A stretch of 64,000 nt of DNA from Pseudomonadota bacterium (GCA_016125035.1 WGMN01000011.1:1-64000), one strand, 5' to 3'. Shown: positions 17,383-25,153, numbered from the stretch's first letter. Made by a program: numbers and translations. The notes: generated by a model from the sequence alone, not told the origin.

Positions 17383-17541
17383 CTAGCTCCGCTTCTGCCA
17401 GCAGTTTTTGGGGGCGGAGGGGTTACCCACGTCGTAAACAGAGCTACGGCCGTAAAAGCCTTTCCCATCGGTTTTGCAGGGCCGATCCACGGCTTGCGCC
17501 ACAGTGGCCAAGCCCAGCATTATCATCAATACGTATTTCAT
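17383..17541 (-). CDS. Small secreted Cys-containing protein (52 aa)
   Basis: The frame is open further upstream, but MKYVLMIMLGLATVAQA is a clean signal peptide at this internal ATG. The predicted mature peptide is only about 36 residues and holds two cysteines (RPCKTDG; KNCWQ), possibly a disulfide. No family recognised. Its position inside the zur operon suggests a periplasmic accessory role. Confidence 0.55.
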   Translation of the reverse strand: MKYVLMIMLGLATVAQAVDRPCKTDGKGFYGRSSVYDVGNPSAPKNCWQKRS

Positions 17542-17611
17542 GTCGTTTATCCAATATGGTTGTAAATCCGCGCCATGCCTTTTGCGGCAAGGCTTTATGA
17601 AGTCTAAAAAA

Positions 17612-17905
17612 CTAAGCGGATACAGGCGGCGCCCGCGGCAAAGACGCGGCAACCAGCGCCACTGCGGCAAGCGAGTACCAGCGCGCCACCGGCAGCATAA
17701 CCAGCGCCATGAACAAAGGCACTATAATTGCCGCCGGCCCATCGGCCAGCACCAGGTGCTGGCAATACTCATAAATCTCGCAAGCCTTGCCGTGGTGTTT
17801 GTGGTCTTCAAAACCGTGGGTGGCCACGTGCATAAACGCGGCGGCCTGCACCGCCACAAACATCAAGGCCAGCAGCAGTCCCCAAAAAGAGCGACGCACA
17901 CGCAT
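17612..17905 (-). CDS. Small membrane protein with His-rich loop
   Basis: 97 aa: a hydrophobic N-terminus (~7-24), a His/Cys-rich stretch GFEDHKHHGKACEIYEYC (~31-48) that could bind zinc, then a hydrophobic C-terminal half. It resembles the small DUF2946-like proteins seen near zinc genes, though I cannot confirm the family. Its ATG lies one base after the zur stop, so the two are almost certainly cotranscribed. Confidence 0.6.
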   Translation of the reverse strand: MRVRRSFWGLLLALMFVAVQAAAFMHVATHGFEDHKHHGKACEIYEYCQHLVLADGPAAIIVPLFMALVMLPVARWYSLAAVALVAASLPRAPPVSA

Positions 17906-17906
17906 C

Positions 17907-18362
17907 TCAGGCTTTATCCCGGCAATCGGCGCAACGCCCCACCACTTCCAGGTGGCGGTGGGTCACTTCAAAGTGGTGTTTATGGGCTTCATTCTCCACC
18001 TGGCGGTCCAGGGGGGCAGAGCTCACCTCCACCACCTCGCGGCAATCGCCGCACACCAAAAGCTGGCTGGCGTGGGCCTCATCCGGGTGGGGGCAACCGA
18101 TATAGGCATTCAGGCTGGCCACTTTATGGATAAACCCGTTCTGCTGCAAAAACTCCAACGCGCGGTAGGTCACCGGCGGCTTGTCGTTTTTCAATTTGTG
18201 CATAATTTCAGCGGCACTCAGCGCCTTGTGCCCCTGCCAGATAAGCTTAAGCACCGCACGCCGGGTTTCGGTCAGCCGCAGCCCCCGCTCGGCGCACACA
18301 CGCTCCACCTGGGCCAGGGCATCCTTCACGCAGTGGCTGTGGTCGTGGCGGTGGCCCAACAC
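17907..18362 (-). CDS. zur: Zinc uptake regulator Zur (Fur family)
   Basis: 151 aa. A winged helix (LTETRRAVLKLIWQGHKALSAAEI...PPVTYRALEFL) is followed by a Fur-type dimerisation domain with structural zinc cysteines in LLVCGDCREV and VGRCADCRDK and metal-site His residues (HKHHFEVTHRHLEVVG). The paired CxxC motifs and the His-rich N-terminus (GHRHDHSHC) favour Zur over Fur. GTG start with an AGGGAGA ribosome site. It heads a leftward operon and is divergent from the nicotianamine-synthase-like gene. A palindrome in its own promoter suggests autoregulation. Confidence 0.85.
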   Translation of the reverse strand: MLGHRHDHSHCVKDALAQVERVCAERGLRLTETRRAVLKLIWQGHKALSAAEIMHKLKNDKPPVTYRALEFLQQNGFIHKVASLNAYIGCPHPDEAHASQLLVCGDCREVVEVSSAPLDRQVENEAHKHHFEVTHRHLEVVGRCADCRDKA

Positions 18363-18385
18363 TTTCTCCCTAAATAATGGTTGAC

Positions 18386-18414
18386 AGATTACTGTTAATT
18401 ATTAACAACAGCAA
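18386..18414 (-). promoter_or_regulatory. Promoter of the zur operon
   Basis: On the minus strand TTGCTG and TAATCT are separated by exactly 17 bases, and the start codon is about 24 bases downstream of the -10. The spacer is filled by the 15-bp palindrome described separately, so a bound repressor would block RNA polymerase. Confidence 0.5.
18393..18407. promoter_or_regulatory. Putative Zur operator 1
   Basis: TGTTAATTATTAACA is a perfect 15-bp palindrome (one central base) in the 75-bp gap between zur and the divergent nicotianamine-synthase-like gene. The same half-sites recur at 20130-20144. The layout, a regulator divergent from its target with the site between, fits Zur, but binding is inferred. 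Confidence 0.6.
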
Positions 18415-18437
18415 CCGTTAACTGCAACAACCCTACC

Positions 18438-19259
18438 ATGACCGCCACCTCAAACCACACCCCTCTCCCCCCTTCTGCCCACGCGGTACGCAAGGTCATG
18501 GCCCGGCTTGAAGGCCTGCCCGACCTCACTCCCTCCGCCGCAGCCACTTCGGCCTTCAACTGCCTGGTGGGCATGGCGCGGCGGCGGGTTCCGACCGCGG
18601 TGGCGGCAGATATCGTAAGCACCCTCTCACAAACGGGAGAACTCTCGCGCCTTCACACCCTGTGCGCGCGGGGTGAAGCCGGGCTTGAGCACGCCTGGAG
18701 CACCCGCCTCAACACCTCCGCCAATCCTTCCGCCCTGCTGGCAACCTTCCCTTATATGGCCGAATACCGCACCCTCGTCGCGCAAGAGGTTGCCCTGCTG
18801 CGCAAAACCTTTCCTTCCGCGCAGCGGGTGCTGTTCGTCGGCAGCGGCCCCCTGCCGCTCAGCCCGTGGCTGATGTCCGCACGCCACGGCCTCACCGTCG
18901 ACATGCTTGATAAAGATGCCTCCGCCCACCACTGCGCCCTGCCCTGGCTGCAAAAGCTTCCCGGCCACCAAAACCTCCGCTGCCTGCACGCCGACATCCT
19001 CCACATGAACAACTTCTCGGCCTTCCACGCCGTCTTCCTGGGCGCCATGGTGGGCACCACGCAGGATGAAAAACGCACCATCCTCTCCCACCTGCACACA
19101 GCCATGCTGCCCGGCCAGCCCCTGCTGGCCCGCAGTGCAAAAGGGCTGCGCCAGCTGCTCTACCCTCAGCTTCCCGCAGCCGCGGGGTTCAGGCTGGCCG
19201 GGTCCACCCGCGCCGGCGGCAAGGTCATCAACTCCACCCTCCTGCTCATCCGCGTGTAG
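18438..19259 (+). CDS. Nicotianamine synthase-like protein (metallophore biosynthesis)
   Basis: 273 aa, the size of bacterial CntL. FPYMAEYRTLVAQEVALL (~104-121) matches the FPYY.NY....E segment of nicotianamine synthases. VLFVGSGPLPLSPWLM (~131-146) is the SAM-binding motif that separates this family from ordinary methyltransferases. LDKD (~157) binds the SAM ribose. Family members transfer aminobutyrate from SAM to an amine or another SAM, giving nicotianamine or the staphylopine/pseudopaline backbone, which chelate zinc, nickel and related metals. It starts divergent from zur with a palindromic operator between. No opine dehydrogenase (CntM), exporter or TonB receptor gene lies beside it. 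No clear Shine-Dalgarno. Confidence 0.8.
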   Translation: MTATSNHTPLPPSAHAVRKVMARLEGLPDLTPSAAATSAFNCLVGMARRRVPTAVAADIVSTLSQTGELSRLHTLCARGEAGLEHAWSTRLNTSANPSALLATFPYMAEYRTLVAQEVALLRKTFPSAQRVLFVGSGPLPLSPWLMSARHGLTVDMLDKDASAHHCALPWLQKLPGHQNLRCLHADILHMNNFSAFHAVFLGAMVGTTQDEKRTILSHLHTAMLPGQPLLARSAKGLRQLLYPQLPAAAGFRLAGSTRAGGKVINSTLLLIRV

Positions 19260-19272
19260 GGCCTTAAGTATT

Positions 19273-19298
19273 AAAAAAGGGGCCCCGTCAGGGGCCCC
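19273..19298 (-). terminator. Terminator between convergent genes
   Basis: GGGGCCCC-GTCA-GGGGCCCC is a perfect 8-bp stem. On the minus strand it is followed by TTTTTT, ending the Cys-motif gene. On the plus strand a TTTTT lies 7 bases later, so it may also serve the nicotianamine-synthase-like gene. Confidence 0.8.
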
Positions 19299-19310
19299 AT
19301 ACTCGTTTTT

Positions 19311-20111
19311 CTAAAGGCCGGCACTCCAGTGCAGGTCTTCACGCCGCCCCACCTTCATGGGGCTGAACATCACCAGGTCCTTTCCCAGGTGGGTGGCCAC
19401 CAGCCGCTGCATGGCAGGCACTCCCAGCAGGGCGCAGGTGTCGTGGCCCAGGCCGGCCGGCACTTCCACCCCTTCGGGCGGCAGTTCGGCGGGCAGGCTG
19501 GCCAACCAGGCCTTCCCCCGGCAAAAGCCGATGTAGCTCAGCTTCCACAACTCGGCCTCGGCCTGCTCTTCGGGCAGGTAGGCTGGCTGGTCGGCATCCA
19601 CCCAGCGCCAGTACTTGAACGCACGGCTCGCCCGGGTGTCCAGCTCTTCCACCGCCGTCTCCGGCAACACGCCGATAACCCCGCCCGGCCCCACGCCCGC
19701 CCGGGGCTCATAGGTCTGGGAGAAGTAGCACTGCAACGCCAGGCGCTTGCCCAGCAGCCCTTGCACCGCCACCTGGTAAAGGGGGCAGGCCGCCAGGCTC
19801 AAAACCTCGGCACGCAAGGCGCCGTCGCCCACGTCGCAACCAATGCAGAAGTAGGGCTGCAACGCCCGGTCGGGCATCTGCTCTTCGCGGTTGCGGGCCT
19901 CCAGCACGGCCAGGGTATCCAGCGCCCGGCCGTACCGATGCTCAAAGCGCCCCATAAAGGCCTCACGCTGCCCGGCGCTGCCCTGCACGCGGTGCATGGG
20001 CAGCGTGGTTTTCTTGGAATAACGAAGCAACGAAGCCTCCTCACGTTTCAAGCCGGGTAAAGAATCCCGGTGGTGATCCACGCCGCAAACGGGACAAATC
20101 TCATGCGTCAT
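19311..20111 (-). CDS. Uncharacterised protein with two CxxC motifs (266 aa)
   Basis: I do not recognise a family. Two Cys pairs, CPVCG (~6-10) and CIGC (~89-92), could form a zinc or redox site. Single cysteines occur later (AACPLYQ, GFCRGKAW, DTCALLG). It has no signal peptide or membrane segment. The gene shares with zur a palindrome-bearing promoter and converges on the nicotianamine-synthase-like gene. The predicted transcription start lies at or next to the ATG and no Shine-Dalgarno is present, so the mRNA may be leaderless. Operator sharing suggests a role under zinc limitation. Confidence 0.6.
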   Translation of the reverse strand: MTHEICPVCGVDHHRDSLPGLKREEASLLRYSKKTTLPMHRVQGSAGQREAFMGRFEHRYGRALDTLAVLEARNREEQMPDRALQPYFCIGCDVGDGALRAEVLSLAACPLYQVAVQGLLGKRLALQCYFSQTYEPRAGVGPGGVIGVLPETAVEELDTRASRAFKYWRWVDADQPAYLPEEQAEAELWKLSYIGFCRGKAWLASLPAELPPEGVEVPAGLGHDTCALLGVPAMQRLVATHLGKDLVMFSPMKVGRREDLHWSAGL

Positions 20112-20118
20112 GCCCGCG

Positions 20119-20147
20119 CTTATAGAATATGTTAAAACTTAACACAA
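20119..20147 (-). promoter_or_regulatory. Promoter of the 266-aa gene
   Basis: On the minus strand TTGTGT and TATAAG are spaced by 17 bases, with the -10 ending 7 bases before the ATG. The palindrome 20130-20144 overlaps the -35 and spacer, much as in the zur promoter. Confidence 0.45.
20130..20144. promoter_or_regulatory. Putative Zur operator 2
   Basis: TGTTAAAACTTAACA has the same TGTTAA/TTAACA half-sites and 3-base spacer as operator 1 at 18393-18407. It lies 19 bases upstream of the 266-aa gene and 52 bases upstream of the divergent MscL-headed frame. Confidence 0.55.
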
Positions 20148-20195
20148 GCTTTTTCCCCCTTGCCTCTCCCCGCCGGCATGGTTAAAGTCACCTCC

Positions 20196-20471
20196 ATGTC
20201 ATTCATTCAGGAATTCAAAACCTTCGCCATGCGCGGCAACGTCATCGAACTCGCGGACGGGCAGGGGGCTCTCATCCCCCAAATCCTGCAACTGGTGGGG
20301 GTGCCGGGCATCCACGCTGTAGTGGTTGAAAAACTGGGGCATTCCTTCCAGCTCTACAACTGCTGCGGCGTAAAACCCAAGGAGCGCACAAGCGACACTG
20401 AACTCCGCCAAACGGTGTCCTTCCACACCCAACTGCTCAACCAGGCCAGCAGCGAGCTGATGGACTGTTAA
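20196..20471 (+). pseudogene. MscL-headed open frame (91 aa), probable gene remnant or chimera
   Basis: The first ~18 residues, MSFIQEFKTFAMRGNVIELA, are nearly identical to the start of the large-conductance mechanosensitive channel MscL. The rest (ILQLVGVPGIHAVVVEKLG..., FHTQLLNQASSELMDC) lacks the MscL transmembrane helices. Reading the other two frames after the junction does not restore MscL. Either the 5' end of mscL was fused to unrelated DNA, or a small chimeric gene survives. A 12-bp stem-loop follows the stop. Confidence 0.45.
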
Positions 20472-20477
20472 ACAACC

Positions 20478-20517
20478 CCTTCTCTTTCGTGGCCACGTAA
20501 AGCCTCGAAAGAGAAGG
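20478..20517 (+). terminator. Stem-loop after MscL-headed frame
   Basis: CCTTCTCTTTCG pairs perfectly with CGAAAGAGAAGG (12 bp, 16-base loop). No long T-run follows; still a strong structure between a rightward frame and the convergent ohrR-like gene. Confidence 0.5.
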
Positions 20518-20615
20518 ACAATAAGCAACTAGAGTTTGTAAAAGCAGGGCGCATTTGCCATGTACGGGGCGCCTGGCGGTTAGGGCAGGGCGTTCATAAT
20601 CTCTTGGCCGTCTCC

Positions 20616-21098
20616 TTAGGGCCTCTGCTTGCGCTCTTCAAAAATCCGGTCGATGCGGTCAAGGAGTCGGTAAATATCTTTGCGCAACTGGGCCAGGTCC
20701 TTATCCGCACAGCCAACCACTTCTTCCTCTCCCAGCAGGGGAAGTTTTTCGTATTTGGCTTCCTCGTGCAAGGCCGCGCCCTTCTTGGTCAGAAAGATCA
20801 CCACCCGCCGCTTGTCGTCTTGCGGGCGATGCCTTTCAACCAGCTTCATAGCCTCCAGGCGTTTAAGCAGGGGGGTAAGGGTACCGGTATCCAGGCGCAA
20901 TAACCGCCCGATGTCGGTCACCATCAGGCCATTGTTTTGCCATAGGGCCAGCATCACCAGGTACTGCGGGTAGGTCAGCTTCAACCGCCTCAAAAAAGGG
21001 TAGTAAAGTTTAATCAAGGCGTGGGTGGCGGCATAAAGCGGGAAGCACAACTGGTCTTCCAGCTTCAGGTTGTTAGGGGCCTGTGGTTGAGATGCCAT
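20616..21098 (-). CDS. ohrR: OhrR-like MarR-family organic peroxide sensor
   Basis: 160 aa. KLEDQLCFPLYAATHALI places the reactive Cys at residue 18, as in OhrR, where peroxide oxidation releases the repressor from DNA. A winged helix follows (MVTDIGRLLRLDTGTLTPLL, HRPQDDKRRVVIFLT). Two ATGs are in frame; the first falls inside a TATAAT-like box, so the second (MASQPQ) is used. No ohr peroxidase gene is adjacent, so the target is elsewhere or the regulator controls itself. Confidence 0.85.
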   Translation of the reverse strand: MASQPQAPNNLKLEDQLCFPLYAATHALIKLYYPFLRRLKLTYPQYLVMLALWQNNGLMVTDIGRLLRLDTGTLTPLLKRLEAMKLVERHRPQDDKRRVVIFLTKKGAALHEEAKYEKLPLLGEEEVVGCADKDLAQLRKDIYRLLDRIDRIFEERKQRP

Positions 21099-21118
21099 AA
21101 TAACCGATGATACCATTA

Positions 21119-21132
21119 TATAGCGCGCAATA
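21119..21132. promoter_or_regulatory. Palindrome overlapping the ohrR-like promoter
   Basis: TATAGCGCGCAATA forms TATNGCGCGCNATA and overlaps a TATAAT-like -10 box on the minus strand just upstream of the regulator. This is a plausible autoregulatory MarR-type site; no other evidence. Confidence 0.3.
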
Positions 21133-21422
21133 CATCAACCATCGCATTGAAAGAACGTTATTTTTTGTACATCCCCAACCGGGGGGGCTTATCAAGGTTT
21201 AAGTTATACACGATGTAATGTCGTACAAACAAAAAAAACCACAAATCAATGTTTTAAAAAGGAAGTGTATTTAAACTGAAGTGAGGCATATCACATAAAC
21301 ATTGTTAAAAACATAAATGCAACACACCCTAAGGTTGTGTAACCCCCATCGTTTTCATATGAGTTGCGTAAAATATAAGCTGCTTACAAATTATGCATAT
21401 GACCCTAACAGGATACCCCCCG
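21133..21422. other. AT-rich intergenic region between ohrR-like gene and pilus operon
   Basis: Markedly AT-rich compared with the rest of the window. It contains a loose inverted repeat (ttttttgtaca near 21161 and cgtacaaacaaa near 21220) and a small hairpin ACACA...TGTGT near 21323-21341. It must hold the promoter of the pilus operon, but I cannot assign boxes with confidence. No gene seen. Confidence 0.5.
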
Positions 21423-21914
21423 ATGCACTCCTTCATCTCCTTCCGTAGTGTTGCCAGTCTTACTCTGGCCGCTCTTTCAATTCCGGTTTTTTGCCATGCC
21501 GCCAGCACCGGCCAGGTCACCATCGTGGCCAGCGTGCCCTCTACCTGCAACATCACTGTCACGCCGCAGGCAGGTGCCACCATCGCCAACCTTACCTTGG
21601 GGGCCACCAATCTTCAGGTCGCCACGGTTAATGAGTCCTGCAACGCGCCCGCCGGTTACACCGTTACCATGGTGGGCACAAACTCCACCGATTACACCGG
21701 AAAATTCGTCGACAGCGGCAGCTCCAGCACCCGCACCTTCACCGTGCGTTATGGCGGCAACACGCTCAACTCCACCCTTGTAACCGATGTAAACAGCCCC
21801 AACACCTCGGTCGATAAAAACGTCGATATCACCTATCCGGCCGATACCACTCTCACCGCTTCCAGTGGTGCCACCTATGCCGAAACCCTTAACTTCACCA
21901 TCACGTCTAAGTAG
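21423..21914 (+). CDS. Csu-type (spore coat U domain) major pilin subunit
   Basis: 163 aa secreted protein. Signal peptide ending near CHAAS, then STCNITVTPQ...LTLGATNL...NESCNAPAGYTVTM, the Cys-pair pattern of spore-coat-U/CsuA/B pilins. It closes with beta-strand ETLNFTITSK, typical of the family. AGGAT before the ATG. It is the first gene of a four-gene archaic chaperone-usher operon (pilin, chaperone, usher, two-domain tip subunit), which builds biofilm-promoting fibres on the outer membrane. Confidence 0.85.
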   Translation: MHSFISFRSVASLTLAALSIPVFCHAASTGQVTIVASVPSTCNITVTPQAGATIANLTLGATNLQVATVNESCNAPAGYTVTMVGTNSTDYTGKFVDSGSSSTRTFTVRYGGNTLNSTLVTDVNSPNTSVDKNVDITYPADTTLTASSGATYAETLNFTITSK

Positions 21915-21915
21915 C

Positions 21916-22647
21916 ATGTTCAAGTTCGTTGCTTTCTGCCTCTGTCTTATGGCATGGCCTGCTTGGGCCACACCGTCGTTTGGCATCGAGCCCTTCAAAA
22001 GCCAACTTGCCCCCGCCGATGGCCAGAATACCCAAATCTTCACCCTCACCAACAGCAGCGACGATACCATCGCCGTGCAAATCCATATGGAAAGCTGGTC
22101 AACCGATCTCAACGGCCAAGAGCAAAGCACGGTGGATACCACCAACTTCAGCGTCTATCCAACCCAGTTCGCACTCAAAGCCCACAGCAACCGCACGGTC
22201 AGGGTCACATGGCTGGGCCCCATGCCAGTGCAAACAGAAAAAGCCTTTCGCCTGGTGGCCGAGCAGTTGCCGGTCAACTTCAATCCGGGTGCACCAGAAA
22301 ACGCGCTGCGCTTCCTCCTGCGTTACCGCACGGCATTCTATATAGCTCCGTCAACCCCTCGCCAAAAACTGGTGGTGAGCGATTTCCAGCACAACATAAA
22401 CTCCAACACCTTGGTCTTCACACTGGCAAACCAGGGCAACGTCCACGTCATGCTGCACCAGCCGGTGCTCAACCTCACCGATTCTTCGGGGCGAACCCAC
22501 ACGCTTCGTGACGTGCTGGTAAGAAGCGCGCTGGAAAACAACAACGTGCTCAGCGGCGGCCAAAGGCAGTTCAGCATCCCCTGGCCCAAAGAGATGGGGG
22601 ACAACCAGCCAAAGGCCCTCAGTATTGATTACATCGCCGGCTTTTAA
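21916..22647 (+). CDS. Periplasmic pilus chaperone (CsuC/PapD-like)
   Basis: 243 aa. Signal peptide (FVAFCLCLMAWPAWA), then the first Ig-like domain with FSVYPTQFALKAHSNRTVRV and AFRLVAEQLPV, and a second domain ending in LSIDYIAGF. It caps pilin subunits in the periplasm and delivers them to the usher. It begins 1 base after the pilin stop. Its 3' end overlaps the usher frame. Confidence 0.88.
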   Translation: MFKFVAFCLCLMAWPAWATPSFGIEPFKSQLAPADGQNTQIFTLTNSSDDTIAVQIHMESWSTDLNGQEQSTVDTTNFSVYPTQFALKAHSNRTVRVTWLGPMPVQTEKAFRLVAEQLPVNFNPGAPENALRFLLRYRTAFYIAPSTPRQKLVVSDFQHNINSNTLVFTLANQGNVHVMLHQPVLNLTDSSGRTHTLRDVLVRSALENNNVLSGGQRQFSIPWPKEMGDNQPKALSIDYIAGF

Positions 22648-25153
22648 CGCATGGCCACTGGTGCTCCTGGTGATGTATCTCAGCCTGCTTTCCCCTCCCT
22701 GTCTGGGGCAGCAGGTATCGTCAAGCGAGCCCTCCGGCCTTAATCACCTGCCTTTGTTTCTTGACGGGGCTCAAATCGCCACGCTGTCGGTCCAGCAGGA
22801 TGAAAACGGGATAAAGGCCAACACCCAACAGGCCATCACCGCTCTCAAGCCCATCCTTCTGCCAGAAGCCCTGGGCCTGCTCGAAGGCCTGCTGGAAGAC
22901 GATGCCTGGTGGCCGGTCAACACGCCCCATGCCGGGGTGGAAATTGCCTACGACCCTCAAAACGTTGCGCTCATCCTCAATGCTCCGCGCTTCGTGCGTA
23001 ACCCCACCCGTTACTCTGCTTCTCCTCCCTCTTCCGCTCCGCTGGGGCGCCTGGTTTCCCCCAGTCCGCTTTCCGCGTACCTGAATATTTACGCCGCACA
23101 AAATCACCTGAGCGGCTTTGGCGCCGATGACGGCCGCCAGCCCCTGCGGCTAGATTTCGACGGCGCGATCAACCTGCGCGGATGGGTGCTGGAAAGCCAG
23201 GCCGGCTACACCGAAGATGCCGCCAATCCCTTAACCTTGCGCAACACCCGGCTGGTGCATGACGACACGCAAAACCTCATCCGTTACCAGGTGGGAGAAC
23301 TCAGCTACCCCACCTCTGGGTTTCAAGGGTTCACGCAGCTGCTGGGGGTGGGCATGGCACGCAATTTTCTGCTCCAGCCTTACCGGGTAACCCAACCGGT
23401 GGGGCAAACGCGCTTTGTGCTTGAAAGTCCTGCCACGGTGGATGTCCTGGTTAACGACGTCAAAGTCAAAAGCCTGCAACTTCCGGCCGGCACTTACCAG
23501 TTATCCGATTTCCCGGTCATCAGCGGCGCCAACAACGTGCGCCTGATCATCACCGACAACGCCGGCCGGGTGGAAGAGAAAGACCTCTCCATCCTCACCG
23601 ACGGCACATTGCTCAAAGCCGGCCTGGCCGAGTTCACCGCCAACGCCGGCGTGCCGGTCGATCCTCTCTCCACCTCGCGCGCTTATCAAACCAACAAACC
23701 GCAAATTTCGGCACTGTTACGCTACGGGCTCACCGATACCTACACCGCCGGCGTCAACATACAGGGCGGCGCCGAACAACAGCTTTTCGGCCTCGGCCAA
23801 ACCCTGGCCGGCCCGCTGGGCCTGTTTCACCTTGAAAGCGCGCTCAGCCGCGCCCGGGGGCAGGGGGGGCTTGCCGATAACTGGGACGGTGGCGCCCGCC
23901 TGGAATACCGCCTGCTCACCGATAACGCCCGGCCGAACGATCTCCCGCCGGATGCCTGGCAGGCTGCTGTGGAATACCAAGGTTCTGCCTTCAATGTTCC
24001 AGCAGGGCAAACCAACACCTCCGGCCTGCAACTGCAAAGCAGCTACAACCATGCTTTTACCGAAAAGCTCTCCTTGCTGTTTGGCAGCTCCTACCGTTTT
24101 GCTTCCGGCTCTGTGGAGGATGACTACCGCACCAATCTCACCTTCAGCTACCGCCCGCGCTCCAACTGGGTCATCACAATCGATAACGCCATCAGCCTGC
24201 GCGATCATTTCAGCGTGCTTGCCAACATCACCTGGTTCCCCTGGCGCAGTAACGAGGTAGCAAGCGCCGGCTATGATTCTCAAAGCCGCACCCTGCGCAG
24301 CTCCTATACCCGTTACCGCGCGGCCAATACCGGGTGGGATACCGGCTTGGAGGTGGAACACACGCCGTATGGAGAGAATATCGGTGGCAACCTCGGCTAC
24401 ACCGGCATCCGCGGCACCGCGCGGCTGCAAAGTGAGCGGCGCACCACGCTCGACGGCAAAGCGGGCACCTCCACGCAGGTAAATCTGGCCACTGCCGTGG
24501 CCTATGCAGGCGGCAACGTGGCGCTCAGCCATCCCATTAACAACAGCTTTGCCATCGTTGTACCGGTCAAGGGCACCACTCGTGGAAGGCTCTTGCTCAA
24601 CCCCAACACTCTAGACGATGGCGAAACCACCGATGAAGGCCACAGCGGCCCATTCGGTCCTGCCGTTCTTACCGACCTCTCTCCTTATACTTACCGTTAT
24701 GTTCAGGCAAACATCGCCAATGCTTCCACTCCAGAGCGCGATAACTTCGTGCTCTTTCCCAGTTATAAAAGCGGCACGCGCGTGCGGGTGGGTCGCCCTC
24801 ACCTGGCCGAGGTGGAAGGTTATTTAGACGACGCCGACGACAAACCGCTGTCCTACATCGCCGCCAACGTCAATACGCAACGCGGTTCCCGCGCCGCCGC
24901 GGTGGTCGATGATTCCGACATCGAGCCCGCCGCCGGCCCCATCGACCTTCCCTTCACCTTCACCAACAAAGACGGCTTTTTCCATATCGATGACCTCCCC
25001 CCCGGCACCTACCGCCTGGCCATGCCGGATAACGACCAGGGCACGTTCGAGTTCACCGTGCCCGAACACGTCTCCGGCACCATCGATCTTGGCCACCGCC
25101 GCCTCAACGTGCGCGCCGGGCACCAAAGCGCCGCCGCCGAGGCCGTGCCATGA
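22625..25153 (+). CDS. Outer membrane fimbrial usher (Csu type)
   Basis: 842 aa. N-terminal signal (PLVLLVMYLSLLSPPCLG), N-domain, 24-strand beta barrel with the plug region, and a C-terminal region with GYLDDADDKPL and the carboxypeptidase-like turn GFFHIDDLPPGTYRL. It is the secretion pore and assembly platform for the pilus. The start is uncertain: a TTG overlapping the chaperone by 23 bases gives the best signal peptide, while GTG codons 11-15 residues later are alternatives. It overlaps the tip-subunit gene by 4 bases. Confidence 0.9.
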   Translation: MITSPAFNAWPLVLLVMYLSLLSPPCLGQQVSSSEPSGLNHLPLFLDGAQIATLSVQQDENGIKANTQQAITALKPILLPEALGLLEGLLEDDAWWPVNTPHAGVEIAYDPQNVALILNAPRFVRNPTRYSASPPSSAPLGRLVSPSPLSAYLNIYAAQNHLSGFGADDGRQPLRLDFDGAINLRGWVLESQAGYTEDAANPLTLRNTRLVHDDTQNLIRYQVGELSYPTSGFQGFTQLLGVGMARNFLLQPYRVTQPVGQTRFVLESPATVDVLVNDVKVKSLQLPAGTYQLSDFPVISGANNVRLIITDNAGRVEEKDLSILTDGTLLKAGLAEFTANAGVPVDPLSTSRAYQTNKPQISALLRYGLTDTYTAGVNIQGGAEQQLFGLGQTLAGPLGLFHLESALSRARGQGGLADNWDGGARLEYRLLTDNARPNDLPPDAWQAAVEYQGSAFNVPAGQTNTSGLQLQSSYNHAFTEKLSLLFGSSYRFASGSVEDDYRTNLTFSYRPRSNWVITIDNAISLRDHFSVLANITWFPWRSNEVASAGYDSQSRTLRSSYTRYRAANTGWDTGLEVEHTPYGENIGGNLGYTGIRGTARLQSERRTTLDGKAGTSTQVNLATAVAYAGGNVALSHPINNSFAIVVPVKGTTRGRLLLNPNTLDDGETTDEGHSGPFGPAVLTDLSPYTYRYVQANIANASTPERDNFVLFPSYKSGTRVRVGRPHLAEVEGYLDDADDKPLSYIAANVNTQRGSRAAAVVDDSDIEPAAGPIDLPFTFTNKDGFFHIDDLPPGTYRLAMPDNDQGTFEFTVPEHVSGTIDLGHRRLNVRAGHQSAAAEAVP

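Noticed and set aside
21160-21232. Inverted ttttttgtaca / cgtacaaacaaa pair as an operator
   Set aside because: Imperfect, widely spaced arms in AT-rich DNA; not distinguishable from chance.
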